A program made the translations under genes and the position numbers. Shown in pieces: positions 22,437 through 31,894 of a stretch of 64,000 nt of DNA. Numbering within the stretch: position 1 is the stretch's first letter; every line of letters starts with the position of its first letter. The stretch covers positions 304,746 to 368,745 of the forward strand of contig LPNY01000139.1 of NCBI GenBank assembly GCA_001655195.1, in the 5' to 3' direction. Source of the DNA: Arcobacter sp. EP1. Lineage in GTDB: Bacteria; Campylobacterota; Campylobacteria; Campylobacterales; Arcobacteraceae. The notes beneath the pieces are model-generated. The model made no database searches. It was given only the letters and a program-made list of their open reading frames with translations, and was not told the origin of the DNA.

Positions 22437-23510
22437 TTATTCCCCTTGCGTTAGTTTTTCCATAAGTTCATGAACTGAGATGATTTTCTCCGCTCTGTAT
22501 CCGTTACTTCCTGTGAAAAATAGTCCTGTTTCAGTATCACCTTCATAGGCAGCACTAAGTCTATCCGCAATACAATATCCTACTGCTTTTGCTTCAACTC
22601 CTCTATTACAAGGGGCAACACAATTTGAGATACATGCAACTTTTGGTGCTGTTCCTTCATCAATTGTTTTTTGTAAGTTTGTCATTACTCCTCGTGCAGG
22701 AAGTCCTACAGGAGATTTAAGGAGTTTGATATCACCTTCTTTTGCTTCCAATAAAACTTTTTTAAGATTGGCATGGGCATCACACTCATAAGTTGCAATA
22801 AATCGTGTTGCCATTTGTACACCAGCACAACCCATTGCTTGGAATTTATCAATATCATTTTTATCCCAAATTCCACCAGCAGCAATAATTGGCATATTTC
22901 CCCAGTTTTTCGCTTCTTCAATAACAGGAGGAACAATATTTTCTAATTGGAATTCTTCTTTGAAACAATCATCATAAGCAAAGCCTTGGTGTCCACCACT
23001 TAATGGTCCTTCAACAATTACTGCATCAGGAACTTTGTTATATCGTTTCCATTTTCTACAGATTAGCTTTAAGGCTCTTGCACTTGAAACAATTGGAATC
23101 AAAGCTACATCTGGATAGTCTTTAGTGAATTCTGGCATATTTGTTGGAATACCAGCACCTGTAATAATCATATTAACACCTGCTTCACAAGCGTCTTGTA
23201 CGATTCGTCCATAATCATTACTAGCGTATAAAACATTACATGCTAATGGTGCATCTCCACAAATTTTTCGTGCATTGTTAATAATAGCGGTTAAACCATC
23301 TTTTGAGTAGAAGTTTACAGCATCTACTGGTTTTTCATTTGCTAATTTATGTGAGAATTCTTTGTTTTGATAGTATCCTGTTCCTACTCCTGAGATAACC
23401 CCTAAACCACCTTCAAGACTTACTGTTCCAGCTAACTTATCCCAACTAATACCAACACCCATTCCACCTTGAATAATTGGATGTTTTATTTCATATTTAC
23501 CTATTTTCAA
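22437..23510 (-). CDS. nitronate monooxygenase-family flavoprotein
   Basis: A 357-residue TIM-barrel FMN enzyme of the 2-nitropropane dioxygenase/FabK superfamily: HPIIQGGMGVGISW at the N terminus, the ITGAGIPTNMPEF strand, a GPLSGGHQGF box with the catalytic-type His, and IIAAGGIWDKNDI followed by GVQMATRFIAT for the phosphate-binding end of FMN. Several cysteines cluster near 290-310 (CISNCVAPCNRG). It oxidises nitronates or, in FabK-like members, reduces enoyl-ACP; this protein is closer to the NMO form by its motifs. Two bases separate it from tyrS. Confidence 0.8.
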   Translation of the reverse strand: MKIGKYEIKHPIIQGGMGVGISWDKLAGTVSLEGGLGVISGVGTGYYQNKEFSHKLANEKPVDAVNFYSKDGLTAIINNARKICGDAPLACNVLYASNDYGRIVQDACEAGVNMIITGAGIPTNMPEFTKDYPDVALIPIVSSARALKLICRKWKRYNKVPDAVIVEGPLSGGHQGFAYDDCFKEEFQLENIVPPVIEEAKNWGNMPIIAAGGIWDKNDIDKFQAMGCAGVQMATRFIATYECDAHANLKKVLLEAKEGDIKLLKSPVGLPARGVMTNLQKTIDEGTAPKVACISNCVAPCNRGVEAKAVGYCIADRLSAAYEGDTETGLFFTGSNGYRAEKIISVHELMEKLTQGE

Positions 23511-23512
23511 AA

Positions 23513-24724
23513 TTAGCCCTTTATGATTATCTTGGCGAAATTCTTTTTACCTTTTTGTAAAATATATTCACCTGCTTCTAAGTTCAGTTTCTCATCCGTT
23601 ACTTTTTCTTGGTTGATTGATACTGCATTTGATTTAACGTCTCGCCGTGCTTGAGAAGTAGATTGTACAAGTTTTGCATCAACAAGTGCTTGACAAATCC
23701 AAATGTTTTTTTCAAATTCGTAAGTTGGCATATCAGTTGGAATATCTTTTTTTGCAAAGATTTTCTCAAATTCTGCTTTTGCTTTCTCCCCTGAACCCTC
23801 ACCATGGAACCTGTTTACAATTTCCATTGCTAAAGACTCTTTTACTTTTTTAGGATGTAGTGTTTTATTCTCAATACCTTGTTTTAACTCTTCAATCTCT
23901 TTAAGGGATCGTGTTGATACAAGTTCATAATATCGCCACATAAGTTCATCTGAAATTGATAAAACTTTTCCAAACATATCATTTGCTTCATCGGTAACAC
24001 CAATATAGTTTCCTAATGATTTTGACATCTTTTGAACGCCATCTAATCCCTCTAAAATAGGCATCATTAGTACTGCTTGTTGTTTACCAGTATTATAAGC
24101 TTTTTGTAGCGTTCGTCCCATAAGAAGATTAAACTTTTGGTCAGTTCCTCCAAGCTCAATATCTGTATTCATTGCAACTGAATCATAACCTTGAAGTAAA
24201 GGATAAGTAAATTCACTCACTGCAATAGGAGTATTACTTGCATATCGTTTTGCAAAATCATCTCGTTCTAACATACGAGCTACTGTTAAGTTTGATGCTA
24301 GTGAAATCATCCCACCAGTTCCTAGTTCTTTTAACCATTTAGAGTTAAACATTACTTCTGTTTTTTCTTCATCTAAAATTTTAAATACTTGGGCTTTATA
24401 AGATTTAGCATTCTCTAGTACATCATCCTCGCTTAATACTTTTCGTGTTTCACTTTTTCCTGTTGGATCACCAATAGTTGCTGTAAAATCACCAATTAAA
24501 AATTGAACAATCCCTCCAAACCTTTGAAAGGTTGCAAGCTTTTGAATTAATACAGTATGTCCTAAGTGTAAATCTGGTGCCGTTGGATCAAAGCCAGCTT
24601 TTACGTAGTAGTTTTCACCATTTTCATAATAGTTTCTTAAAAGTTTTTCTATACGCTCAATATCAATAATTTCAAAACTACCTCGTTGAATCTCTAATAT
24701 CGCTTCTTTAATTTTTTCTTCCAT
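23513..24724 (-). CDS. tyrS: tyrosyl-tRNA synthetase
   Basis: A 403-residue class I synthetase. The HIGH signature is HLGH (in [12 protein letters not shown]), the second signature is [12 protein letters not shown], and a C-terminal S4-like RNA-binding domain follows ([15 protein letters not shown]). It charges tRNA-Tyr. Gene order spoT-tyrS is conserved in the phylum. Confidence 0.96.
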   Translation of the reverse strand: MEEKIKEAILEIQRGSFEIIDIERIEKLLRNYYENGENYYVKAGFDPTAPDLHLGHTVLIQKLATFQRFGGIVQFLIGDFTATIGDPTGKSETRKVLSEDDVLENAKSYKAQVFKILDEEKTEVMFNSKWLKELGTGGMISLASNLTVARMLERDDFAKRYASNTPIAVSEFTYPLLQGYDSVAMNTDIELGGTDQKFNLLMGRTLQKAYNTGKQQAVLMMPILEGLDGVQKMSKSLGNYIGVTDEANDMFGKVLSISDELMWRYYELVSTRSLKEIEELKQGIENKTLHPKKVKESLAMEIVNRFHGEGSGEKAKAEFEKIFAKKDIPTDMPTYEFEKNIWICQALVDAKLVQSTSQARRDVKSNAVSINQEKVTDEKLNLEAGEYILQKGKKNFAKIIIKG

Positions 24725-24815
24725 ATTTCCTCTTTATACCAAATGTTACACTAAGACTTTAAAATGTCGCATTTTTGGTAATAATCTGCCTATTATACTA
24801 ATAAAATTTTAAAGT

Positions 24816-26954
24816 TTATTTATTATAAGCATCTTTTTTTGAAAAGAAATCAATAACTTTTGCTTTCTTCTCAATTAGTTGACGAACATAGTCAACATTT
24901 CCATTATTTATTTCAAATTCTATATCACAATATTGTCGATAAGAGTGTTTTTCTCGCCCATAAGCAATGGACAGAATATACCCTTCATATTGACTCATGT
25001 ATGTTAATAGTTTTGCTAATTCACCTTTTGTATTGGGTAGACTTACTACCATTTTATATTGATAGAATGTATCCATTTGCCATTGGCAAAAGAGCATAGG
25101 TTCATAGTTTTTAATTTTGCTGTAGGCTTTATCACACATTTTATGGTGAATAACTGCTTTATTACCCTCTTTAAAGGTGACAATATCATCACCCATTTTT
25201 GGATGACAGCAGTGTTCAAAAAGTACGGAGTTAATACTAAAACTAGAGTGAATTAAAATATTATCAAACTTATATTTTTTGAGATTACTTGTAAACATTT
25301 TAAAACGTGCCACAAAACCTACATTTTTTTGCATCTCTTTTTCAATAATCTTTTTTGAATGTTTTAAATGGTCAAGTACTAAGGGTACTTTATGCAACCC
25401 ATTGATTGGATAAACATCAACAATACTGTTGTTATAACGTGAAAAAATTGTATTAATTATATTGCGACCACTTAGCTCATCAATCTCTTTTTGGCGATGT
25501 GAACACAGAAGTTTAATCTGCTTTTTTGCTCGATTAGTTTGTACCATATCGATCCACGAACAACGTGGAATTGGATGATCTAAGGTTTTAATAGAAACTA
25601 TATCAGAACTATGAAGTTCCGTTAATAGGGGTTTTTTTACTTTGTTGATATAACATTCACTGGCATTATTCCCAACATCCGTGTGAATCATATAGGCATA
25701 ATCATAAGCTGTTGAACCACGTGGTAGGGTAAAGGTCCCACCTTTTGGAGAGTAGACAACTATCTCTTCTGCATAGAGGTCTTGTTTTGCTTCATGGTAG
25801 AACTCTTCAATATTTTCATTGGAGTACTCTAGTGATTTAAGCCAGTTTAGATTTGGACCTTGTTTTGCTCCACTTTTATATTTCCAGTGAGCCGCAATCC
25901 CATATTCAGCGATATTGTGCATATCATAGGTACGAATTTGAACTTCGTGAATTTTTGAATTATAAAATACAGTGGTATGTATGGTTTGGTAACCGTTCTC
26001 TTTAGGGGTTGCAATGTAGTCTTTAAACCTAGCAATAAGTGGTTTGTATTCTAAATGCATAAATCCTAAAACTTTGTAACAATCAATTTCATTTTCTACT
26101 AAAACTCGAATAGCAAGTAGGTCAAGGACTTCATCAATATTGACCCCTTTTCGTTGCATCTTTAAATAGATTGAATAGTAGTGTTTAATTCGTGAAAAGA
26201 TTTTGATTTTAGAACTGTCATAACCATTTTTTTCTAAAAGCATTTTTGTAGAATTGATAAATTCATTAAAGGTCACTTGAATTTTGTGTTCATGTTCTTT
26301 GATAAAGTTATCAATTTTTGCATACTCTTCTGGATAGATATAAAAAAACGCCAAATCTTCTAACGAATTTTTTAAACTTGAAATCCCTAATCGATGGGCA
26401 ATAGGGACATATACTACGATTGTTTCTTCTGCAATTCGTAGTTGTTTATTCTCAGGCAATGCTGTTAAGGTAAGCATATTATGCAGTCTATCACACAGTT
26501 TTACAACCAATACTCTTACATCATCAATAGAAGCAATAAGCATTTTTCTAAAGGTAAGTGCCGAGGAAATAAGTTTTGCATTGGAGCTTGAAGGAATAAG
26601 TTCATGCTCTCTTATTTCATCAATTTTAGTTAATCCATCAACCATATGGGCAATATTATCACCCCATTTAGAACGAATAAAATCGAGATTATATTCAGTA
26701 TCTTCAACTACATCATGCAAAAGTGCAGTGGCGACAATATCTTCGTCATTAGAAAAGTGTGCAGTAATAGATGCTACTAAAATAGGGTGAACAACATAAG
26801 CTTCACCACTTTTTCGAAACTGTCCTTCATGGGCAGTAATACAAAATTGGATGATTTCATCAAGTTTTGGGGTAAGGGAAATTTGTGCGTTTAATTCAGC
26901 AATAGCACCATCAATGGTGTTTATTGGCTGAATTCGTTTTATAAATGGATCCAT
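24816..26954 (-). CDS. spoT: bifunctional (p)ppGpp synthetase/hydrolase
   Basis: A 712-residue Rel/Spo homologue controlling the stringent response. It carries an N-terminal HD hydrolase (HPILVASITAHF, TALLHDVVEDTEYN), a synthetase domain (IFSRIKHYYSIYLKM, DLLAIRVLVEN, DYIATPKENGYQTIHTTVF), a TGS domain (VYSPKGGTFTLPRGSTAYDYAY), a helical/zinc-finger-like region and a C-terminal ACT domain. Both catalytic centres look intact, so it is likely the single long RSH enzyme of this organism. It follows rpoZ by 18 bases. Confidence 0.95.
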   Translation of the reverse strand: MDPFIKRIQPINTIDGAIAELNAQISLTPKLDEIIQFCITAHEGQFRKSGEAYVVHPILVASITAHFSNDEDIVATALLHDVVEDTEYNLDFIRSKWGDNIAHMVDGLTKIDEIREHELIPSSSNAKLISSALTFRKMLIASIDDVRVLVVKLCDRLHNMLTLTALPENKQLRIAEETIVVYVPIAHRLGISSLKNSLEDLAFFYIYPEEYAKIDNFIKEHEHKIQVTFNEFINSTKMLLEKNGYDSSKIKIFSRIKHYYSIYLKMQRKGVNIDEVLDLLAIRVLVENEIDCYKVLGFMHLEYKPLIARFKDYIATPKENGYQTIHTTVFYNSKIHEVQIRTYDMHNIAEYGIAAHWKYKSGAKQGPNLNWLKSLEYSNENIEEFYHEAKQDLYAEEIVVYSPKGGTFTLPRGSTAYDYAYMIHTDVGNNASECYINKVKKPLLTELHSSDIVSIKTLDHPIPRCSWIDMVQTNRAKKQIKLLCSHRQKEIDELSGRNIINTIFSRYNNSIVDVYPINGLHKVPLVLDHLKHSKKIIEKEMQKNVGFVARFKMFTSNLKKYKFDNILIHSSFSINSVLFEHCCHPKMGDDIVTFKEGNKAVIHHKMCDKAYSKIKNYEPMLFCQWQMDTFYQYKMVVSLPNTKGELAKLLTYMSQYEGYILSIAYGREKHSYRQYCDIEFEINNGNVDYVRQLIEKKAKVIDFFSKKDAYNK

Positions 26955-26972
26955 TGATTTTTAGTAGATCAA

Positions 26973-27209
26973 TTATTTGTCTACTAAACCTTCAATTTTT
27001 AAAAGACCATTTGCAATCTCGTCAATTGCGATATCTGTATATTTCATATTTTGAGTGTTTTGCTCAAGTAGAGGTTTAGCTCCTTTACTTAATTCGTCTG
27101 CTCTTTGACCTACGGCTAATGCTAAGATATATCTATCGTTATTAACACGTTTTAAAGCTTGTGACATTCTCTCTTCTAATCTCATTTGTATCCTTTTTAT
27201 TGGTCCCAA
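26973..27209 (-). CDS. rpoZ: RNA polymerase omega subunit
   Basis: A 78-residue omega protein: RLEERMSQALKRVNNDRYILALAVGQRADEL is the conserved RpoZ core, with the typical N-x-Y-x-L and V-x-x-R-A stretch. It promotes assembly of RNA polymerase and can bind (p)ppGpp in other bacteria. Located between pyrH and spoT, the usual place in this phylum. Preceded by AAAAGGATAC. Confidence 0.92.
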   Translation of the reverse strand: MGPIKRIQMRLEERMSQALKRVNNDRYILALAVGQRADELSKGAKPLLEQNTQNMKYTDIAIDEIANGLLKIEGLVDK

Positions 27210-27289
27210 TAAAAAGGGACCTTTAATATTATATATCTACTTTTTAACGCAATTTGTAAAAAATTGCTAAAAGTAGCAAAATTCTAAAG

Positions 27290-27307
27290 AAGGCAACGAG
27301 TTGCCTT
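27290..27307 (-). terminator. terminator hairpin between pyrH and rpoZ
   Basis: AAGGCAAC-GA-GTTGCCTT, a perfect eight-base stem. On the minus strand it is followed by CTTTAGAATTTTG, a weak U-rich tail, and it lies just past the pyrH stop. Confidence 0.6.
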
Positions 27308-27320
27308 TCGTTTTGACAAG

Positions 27321-28055
<735 letters not shown>

Positions 28056-28077
28056 CTATCTAAAAAAAGGTTAAAAG

Positions 28078-29148
28078 TTAGTTAAGTAATGCCCATTCAT
28101 AAAAAGGAAGTACCGTTACTTCTACTTTATTGGAGAAAAAAGTTTCACTATTTCCAATGGTAATAATATAAAGACGTTTAACATTGAGCTCTTCGAGAGT
28201 ACTAAAAAGCTTACGTTTAAGAGAATTCATAACCAAATGATTAAAAAATGGCAAAGCTAGCAGGGCAGTTTTTGTTGTAGGAATATAAAAATCAATATAA
28301 TCATGATAATAAATTTTTTGATGATTCTTTACGAGTTCTAAAAATATTAGATTAGAAAACTCATTTTTAAATTTTTTTGTGTGGGTGACTGCTGTTAAAA
28401 AAGCGTGATTATAGATATAGATTTTCTTGGTTGCTTTTGGTTGCTGGTATTTTGAAATAAAGTAGATGATTTTATTTTCTTCAAACTCTTTTGTGGTCTC
28501 ATAGAATTTGTCTTTTGAAATTTTTTGCATCTTTTTTAAGGTGATAAAGAGTTGATTGATTGATTTTTTTTCATCAATAGCAACAATAAAAAGTTTTAGA
28601 ATTTCTAGTTTTGTAGTATCGTAACAATGAAGTTTTAAAATTTCTTGGAGTCGTTTTAGTTTTTTGTGTTCTTCTTGATTAATAATTTCAGGTAAATTTC
28701 CATATTTTAAAAAATAATTAAATGAATTGGTTGTATTTTGATGTCTGTGGTCATGGAGTAAAAACTCTTCAAAATCTAAAGGCATAAGTAAAAGTTGTTT
28801 AAATCCAAATTGCTTCTTTTCATGAGTTAGAGTTAGAATAATCGAATCACATAGTGGTAGTTCAAAGCTAAAATCAAAATTTTCTAATACAAGTACTTTA
28901 ATATTGTTTTTTTTGATAAAAGCTGTTAGGTGAACAGTAATCTCTTCATGACTATTTTTAAAATCGAAAAGATCAATGTAGAGGTAGTCTTGGGTATCAA
29001 AACCAGATAAATAATCATAAATTAAGTAACTTTTTCCACACTTAGGTGGACCAATAATGATGGTTTTAGGGTGGGTGATTCTTGCTTTTCTTTCCAGAAA
29101 CTCTACTTTTGAAAAATCCAATTCATAACATGCCTCGAGTGTTGTCAT
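28078..29148 (-). CDS. AAA-family ATPase, unknown role
   Basis: A 356-residue protein with Walker A GPPKCGKSYL at about residues 33-42, Walker B-like VLVLENFDF at about 85-93, and a C-terminal region with the character of the AAA_14/DUF4143 families (winged-helix-like central segment, a predicted restriction-endonuclease-like strand pattern DYIDFYIPT...ALLALPFFN near 280). Such proteins are widespread but uncharacterised in this phylum. It lies between pyrH and pdxA on the minus strand with about 40-base gaps, in core genome. No functional link is evident. Confidence 0.6.
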   Translation of the reverse strand: MTTLEACYELDFSKVEFLERKARITHPKTIIIGPPKCGKSYLIYDYLSGFDTQDYLYIDLFDFKNSHEEITVHLTAFIKKNNIKVLVLENFDFSFELPLCDSIILTLTHEKKQFGFKQLLLMPLDFEEFLLHDHRHQNTTNSFNYFLKYGNLPEIINQEEHKKLKRLQEILKLHCYDTTKLEILKLFIVAIDEKKSINQLFITLKKMQKISKDKFYETTKEFEENKIIYFISKYQQPKATKKIYIYNHAFLTAVTHTKKFKNEFSNLIFLELVKNHQKIYYHDYIDFYIPTTKTALLALPFFNHLVMNSLKRKLFSTLEELNVKRLYIITIGNSETFFSNKVEVTVLPFYEWALLN

Positions 29149-29173
29149 TATTTATTATTGAGTATGCTGCAAA

Positions 29174-29201
29174 AATAATAAGTAATGGACTACTTATTAT
29201 T
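29174..29201 (-). terminator. intrinsic terminator of the pdxJ-pdxA operon
   Basis: AATAATAAGTA (29174-29184), loop of six, TACTTATTATT (29191-29201); on the minus strand it is followed by TTTTTGC. The stem overlaps the pdxA stop codon. Confidence 0.65.
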
Positions 29202-30140
29202 TAACTCACTACTCCTTATTAGATTAACTGCTTCTTTTATAGCATTAATATAACTTTTCGTATTAACTTGCACACTATTTTCATAAGCAATATTAAATGC
29301 AGTTCCATGATCAACAGATGTTCTAATGATTGGTAAGTTTAAACTGACATTGATACTCTCTTCAAAATGTAAAGCTTTTAAAGGAGTTAATCCTTGGTCA
29401 TGGTACATTGCTACAAAATGTTTATGTTTTTTGCGATTGACTTTAGTAAAGGCAGTATCAGGAACAACAGGACCTTCAAACACTTTTTTATCAATGATTT
29501 TGTTGGCATTTTTAATGGCTTTAAAAATTTGAACCTCTTCTGTTCCTAATACGCCATTATCACTTGCATGGGGGTTGAGTGCAAGGACTTGAATATTTTT
29601 CTTGTTGATATTTTTATATAGATTAATTAAAAATTCTGTGAGTTTTTCTTCTTTAATTTTTTTTGCAACCTCTTTTAGAGGAATGTGATCTGTAAAAAGT
29701 GCCACAAACATTTTAGGACATCCTAACATCATGATAGCTTCATCTCCAAATAAATCGCGTAGAACGTCTGTGTGGCCTTTATATTTGATTCCCGCTTTAT
29801 TCCAAGATTCTTTATTAATCGGTAATGTAACAACCGCTTGTGCTTTTTTTGCATTAGTTAGATGGATTGCTTCTAAAAAAGAGTCATAGGAGTATTTACC
29901 TGCTTTTCTTGAGACTCTGCCAGATTTGATTGTAAACTCCCCTTTTGTTTCATGAAGTTTAAAATCTTTTGGTATGTTAAGATTTAAAAGTTTACATGCC
30001 TCTTTTAACATTTTTTTATTAATGCAGTATTTTGGGTGGCACCATTTTTTTATCTTCTCATGTTCTTTTAAAATAATTTCAATACCAATACCATTTAAAT
30101 CTCCAACGGAAATTGCAAGAGTGGGTTTTTTATTTTTCAT
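29190..30140 (-). CDS. pdxA: 4-hydroxythreonine-4-phosphate dehydrogenase
   Basis: A 316-residue PdxA: SVGDLNGIGIEIILK N-terminal signature, KGHTDVLRDLFG with metal-binding His, FTDHIPLKEV, NPHASDNG and the late YHDQGLTPLKALHF box. It oxidises 4-phosphohydroxy-threonine to feed PdxJ in vitamin B6 (PLP) synthesis. It overlaps pdxJ by 11 bases. The many PLP enzymes in the window (GlyA, the glycan aminotransferases) depend on this product. Confidence 0.95.
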   Translation of the reverse strand: MKNKKPTLAISVGDLNGIGIEIILKEHEKIKKWCHPKYCINKKMLKEACKLLNLNIPKDFKLHETKGEFTIKSGRVSRKAGKYSYDSFLEAIHLTNAKKAQAVVTLPINKESWNKAGIKYKGHTDVLRDLFGDEAIMMLGCPKMFVALFTDHIPLKEVAKKIKEEKLTEFLINLYKNINKKNIQVLALNPHASDNGVLGTEEVQIFKAIKNANKIIDKKVFEGPVVPDTAFTKVNRKKHKHFVAMYHDQGLTPLKALHFEESINVSLNLPIIRTSVDHGTAFNIAYENSVQVNTKSYINAIKEAVNLIRSSELNNK

Positions 30141-30915
30141 TGACTAATTCTTTCATGTCAACAATTGCTTGTTGTAGTCCTGTATAAACTGATCGTGCAA
30201 TAATACTTTGACCAATATTTAACTCTTCAATCTCTTTTATTGAAGTAATCATAGTAACATTTTGGTAGTTTAAGCCGTGCCCTGCGGCAACTTTTAGATT
30301 TAATTCATTGGCTTTGATTGCAGCTTTTTTGATGGCTTTTCGAGATTTTTTAAGGGCTTCTTTTAAAGTTTCCCTTGTGAGCTCAAGCTCTTTTATACTA
30401 TGGTGTGTATTTAAAAGGTTTCCATGAAGCATGGCATAAATATTAGCAAAGGTTCCCGTATGGAGTTCTACCCACTCTACCATAAGTTGTTCAGATAGTT
30501 CAATCATCTCTTTTGTTGGGTCAATAAATAATGAGACTTCGATTTCGTGTTCATGGAGTCTATTAACTACTTTTTTAATCTTTTCAAAATTAGTTTTTAA
30601 ATCAAGTCCACCTTCTGTTGTAACTTCTTGACGGTTTTCTGGAACTAATGTCACTCTCGATGGTTTGTATTGAATCATTAAATCAATAATATCTTTATTG
30701 ATTGAACATTCTAAATTAACAGGAAGTGAAGAGATTTCACAAATACGTTTTGCATCATTATCATGTATGTGCCGTCGATCTTCTCTTAAATGTATTGTTA
30801 TTTGATCTGCACCTGCTAATTTACAGATACCCAAGGCATCAAGTGGATTTGGGTCATTGATTTTTCTAGCTTCTCTTAATACTGCAATATGATCGATATT
30901 TACTCCAAGTAACAC
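30130..30915 (-). CDS. pdxJ: pyridoxine 5'-phosphate synthase
   Basis: A 261-residue PdxJ TIM barrel: LLGVNIDHIAVLREAR, GADQITIHLREDRRHI with active-site His/Arg, PSRVTLVPE, VSLFIDP, ELHTGTFAN and VAAGHGLNY. It condenses the PdxA product with deoxyxylulose phosphate to form pyridoxine phosphate. First gene of the pdxJ-pdxA pair and divergent from galU. Confidence 0.96.
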   Translation of the reverse strand: MLLGVNIDHIAVLREARKINDPNPLDALGICKLAGADQITIHLREDRRHIHDNDAKRICEISSLPVNLECSINKDIIDLMIQYKPSRVTLVPENRQEVTTEGGLDLKTNFEKIKKVVNRLHEHEIEVSLFIDPTKEMIELSEQLMVEWVELHTGTFANIYAMLHGNLLNTHHSIKELELTRETLKEALKKSRKAIKKAAIKANELNLKVAAGHGLNYQNVTMITSIKEIEELNIGQSIIARSVYTGLQQAIVDMKELVNEK

Positions 30916-30977
30916 GATAAAAGTCCTTTAAATAATAGTTTTTTTTAACTCACATTATTAGTTAATTGTTGATTGGG

Positions 30978-30983
30978 TATAAT
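30978..30983 (+). promoter_or_regulatory. extended -10 promoter of galU
   Basis: TTGGG-TATAAT, about 30 bases before the galU start, with no obvious -35 box; T-rich upstream sequence fits the housekeeping promoter type of the phylum. Confidence 0.55.
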
Positions 30984-31013
30984 ATCGCAATTTTAATAAA
31001 TTTAGGAAACTTG

Positions 31014-31832
31014 ATGATTCGAAAATGTTTATTTCCAGCAGCAGGATATGGGACACGATTTTTACCTGCAACAAAAGCGATGCCAAAAGAGATGTTACCT
31101 GTTTTAACAAAACCTTTAATTCAGTATGGAGTTGAAGAAGCATTAACAGCAGGACTTGATACTATGGCAATAGTAACAGGGCGTGGTAAACGTTCTATTG
31201 AAGATCACTTTGATATTTCATATGAATTAGAACATCAAATTAAAGGAACCTCAAAAGAGCATTATTTAACTGAAATTAGAGATGTTATTACTCGCTGTAC
31301 TTTTTCATATACTCGTCAAGTAGAGATGAAAGGTTTAGGTCATGCAATTTTAAGTGGTCAAACCTTAATTGGAAATGAACCTTTTGCTGTACTTTTAGCC
31401 GATGACTTATGTGATAATACTTGTGAACAAGGAAGTGTGTTATCACAAATGGTAAAATTGTATGAGAAATATCAATGTTCAATTGTTGCAATTGAAGAGG
31501 TTCCAAAAGAAGAGACTTTTAAATATGGTGTTATTGCAGGCGATGAAATAGAAGAGGATATTTTTCAAGTTACTAATATGGTAGAAAAACCAGAACCTAA
31601 AGATGCTCCTTCAAACTATGCGATAATTGGACGATATATTTTAACTCCAGATATCTTTGATATTATTGAGAACACAGAGCCAGGACGTGGTGGGGAGATT
31701 CAAATTACTGACGCTCTTTTAACCCAAGCAAAACAAGGTAAGGTTATTGCTTATAAATTTAAAGGTCAACGGTTTGATTGTGGTAGTGTTGAAGGTTTTG
31801 TAAGAGCTACAAATTATTTTTATAATAAATAA
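31014..31832 (+). CDS. galU: UTP-glucose-1-phosphate uridylyltransferase
   Basis: A 272-residue nucleotidyltransferase: CLFPAAGYGTRFLPATKAMPKEMLP is the diagnostic N-terminal motif, with KPLIQYGVEEA, LGHAILSGQ, VLLADDL, IVEKP-like NMVEKPEPKDAPSNYAIIGRYI, and a late GQRFDCGSVEGFV. It makes UDP-glucose, the substrate for the Ugd enzyme at 43095. I chose ATG 31014 (TTTAGGAAACTTG before it) over an in-frame start at 30966 that lies upstream of the promoter. Confidence 0.95.
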   Translation: MIRKCLFPAAGYGTRFLPATKAMPKEMLPVLTKPLIQYGVEEALTAGLDTMAIVTGRGKRSIEDHFDISYELEHQIKGTSKEHYLTEIRDVITRCTFSYTRQVEMKGLGHAILSGQTLIGNEPFAVLLADDLCDNTCEQGSVLSQMVKLYEKYQCSIVAIEEVPKEETFKYGVIAGDEIEEDIFQVTNMVEKPEPKDAPSNYAIIGRYILTPDIFDIIENTEPGRGGEIQITDALLTQAKQGKVIAYKFKGQRFDCGSVEGFVRATNYFYNK

Positions 31833-31886
31833 AAACTTAGGATTTAAGACGTAAGTAATAGTTAAATCACTTACGTCTAAGTTTTT
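31831..31886. terminator. bidirectional terminator between galU and trpE
   Basis: A long symmetrical hairpin: AAAAACTTA (31831-31839) with TAAGTTTTT (31878-31886) as outer arms and GACGTAAGT (31848-31856) with ACTTACGTC (31869-31877) as inner arms. A-tracts and T-tracts on either side make it work for both convergent genes. Confidence 0.8.
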
Positions 31887-31894
31887 ATCATATG

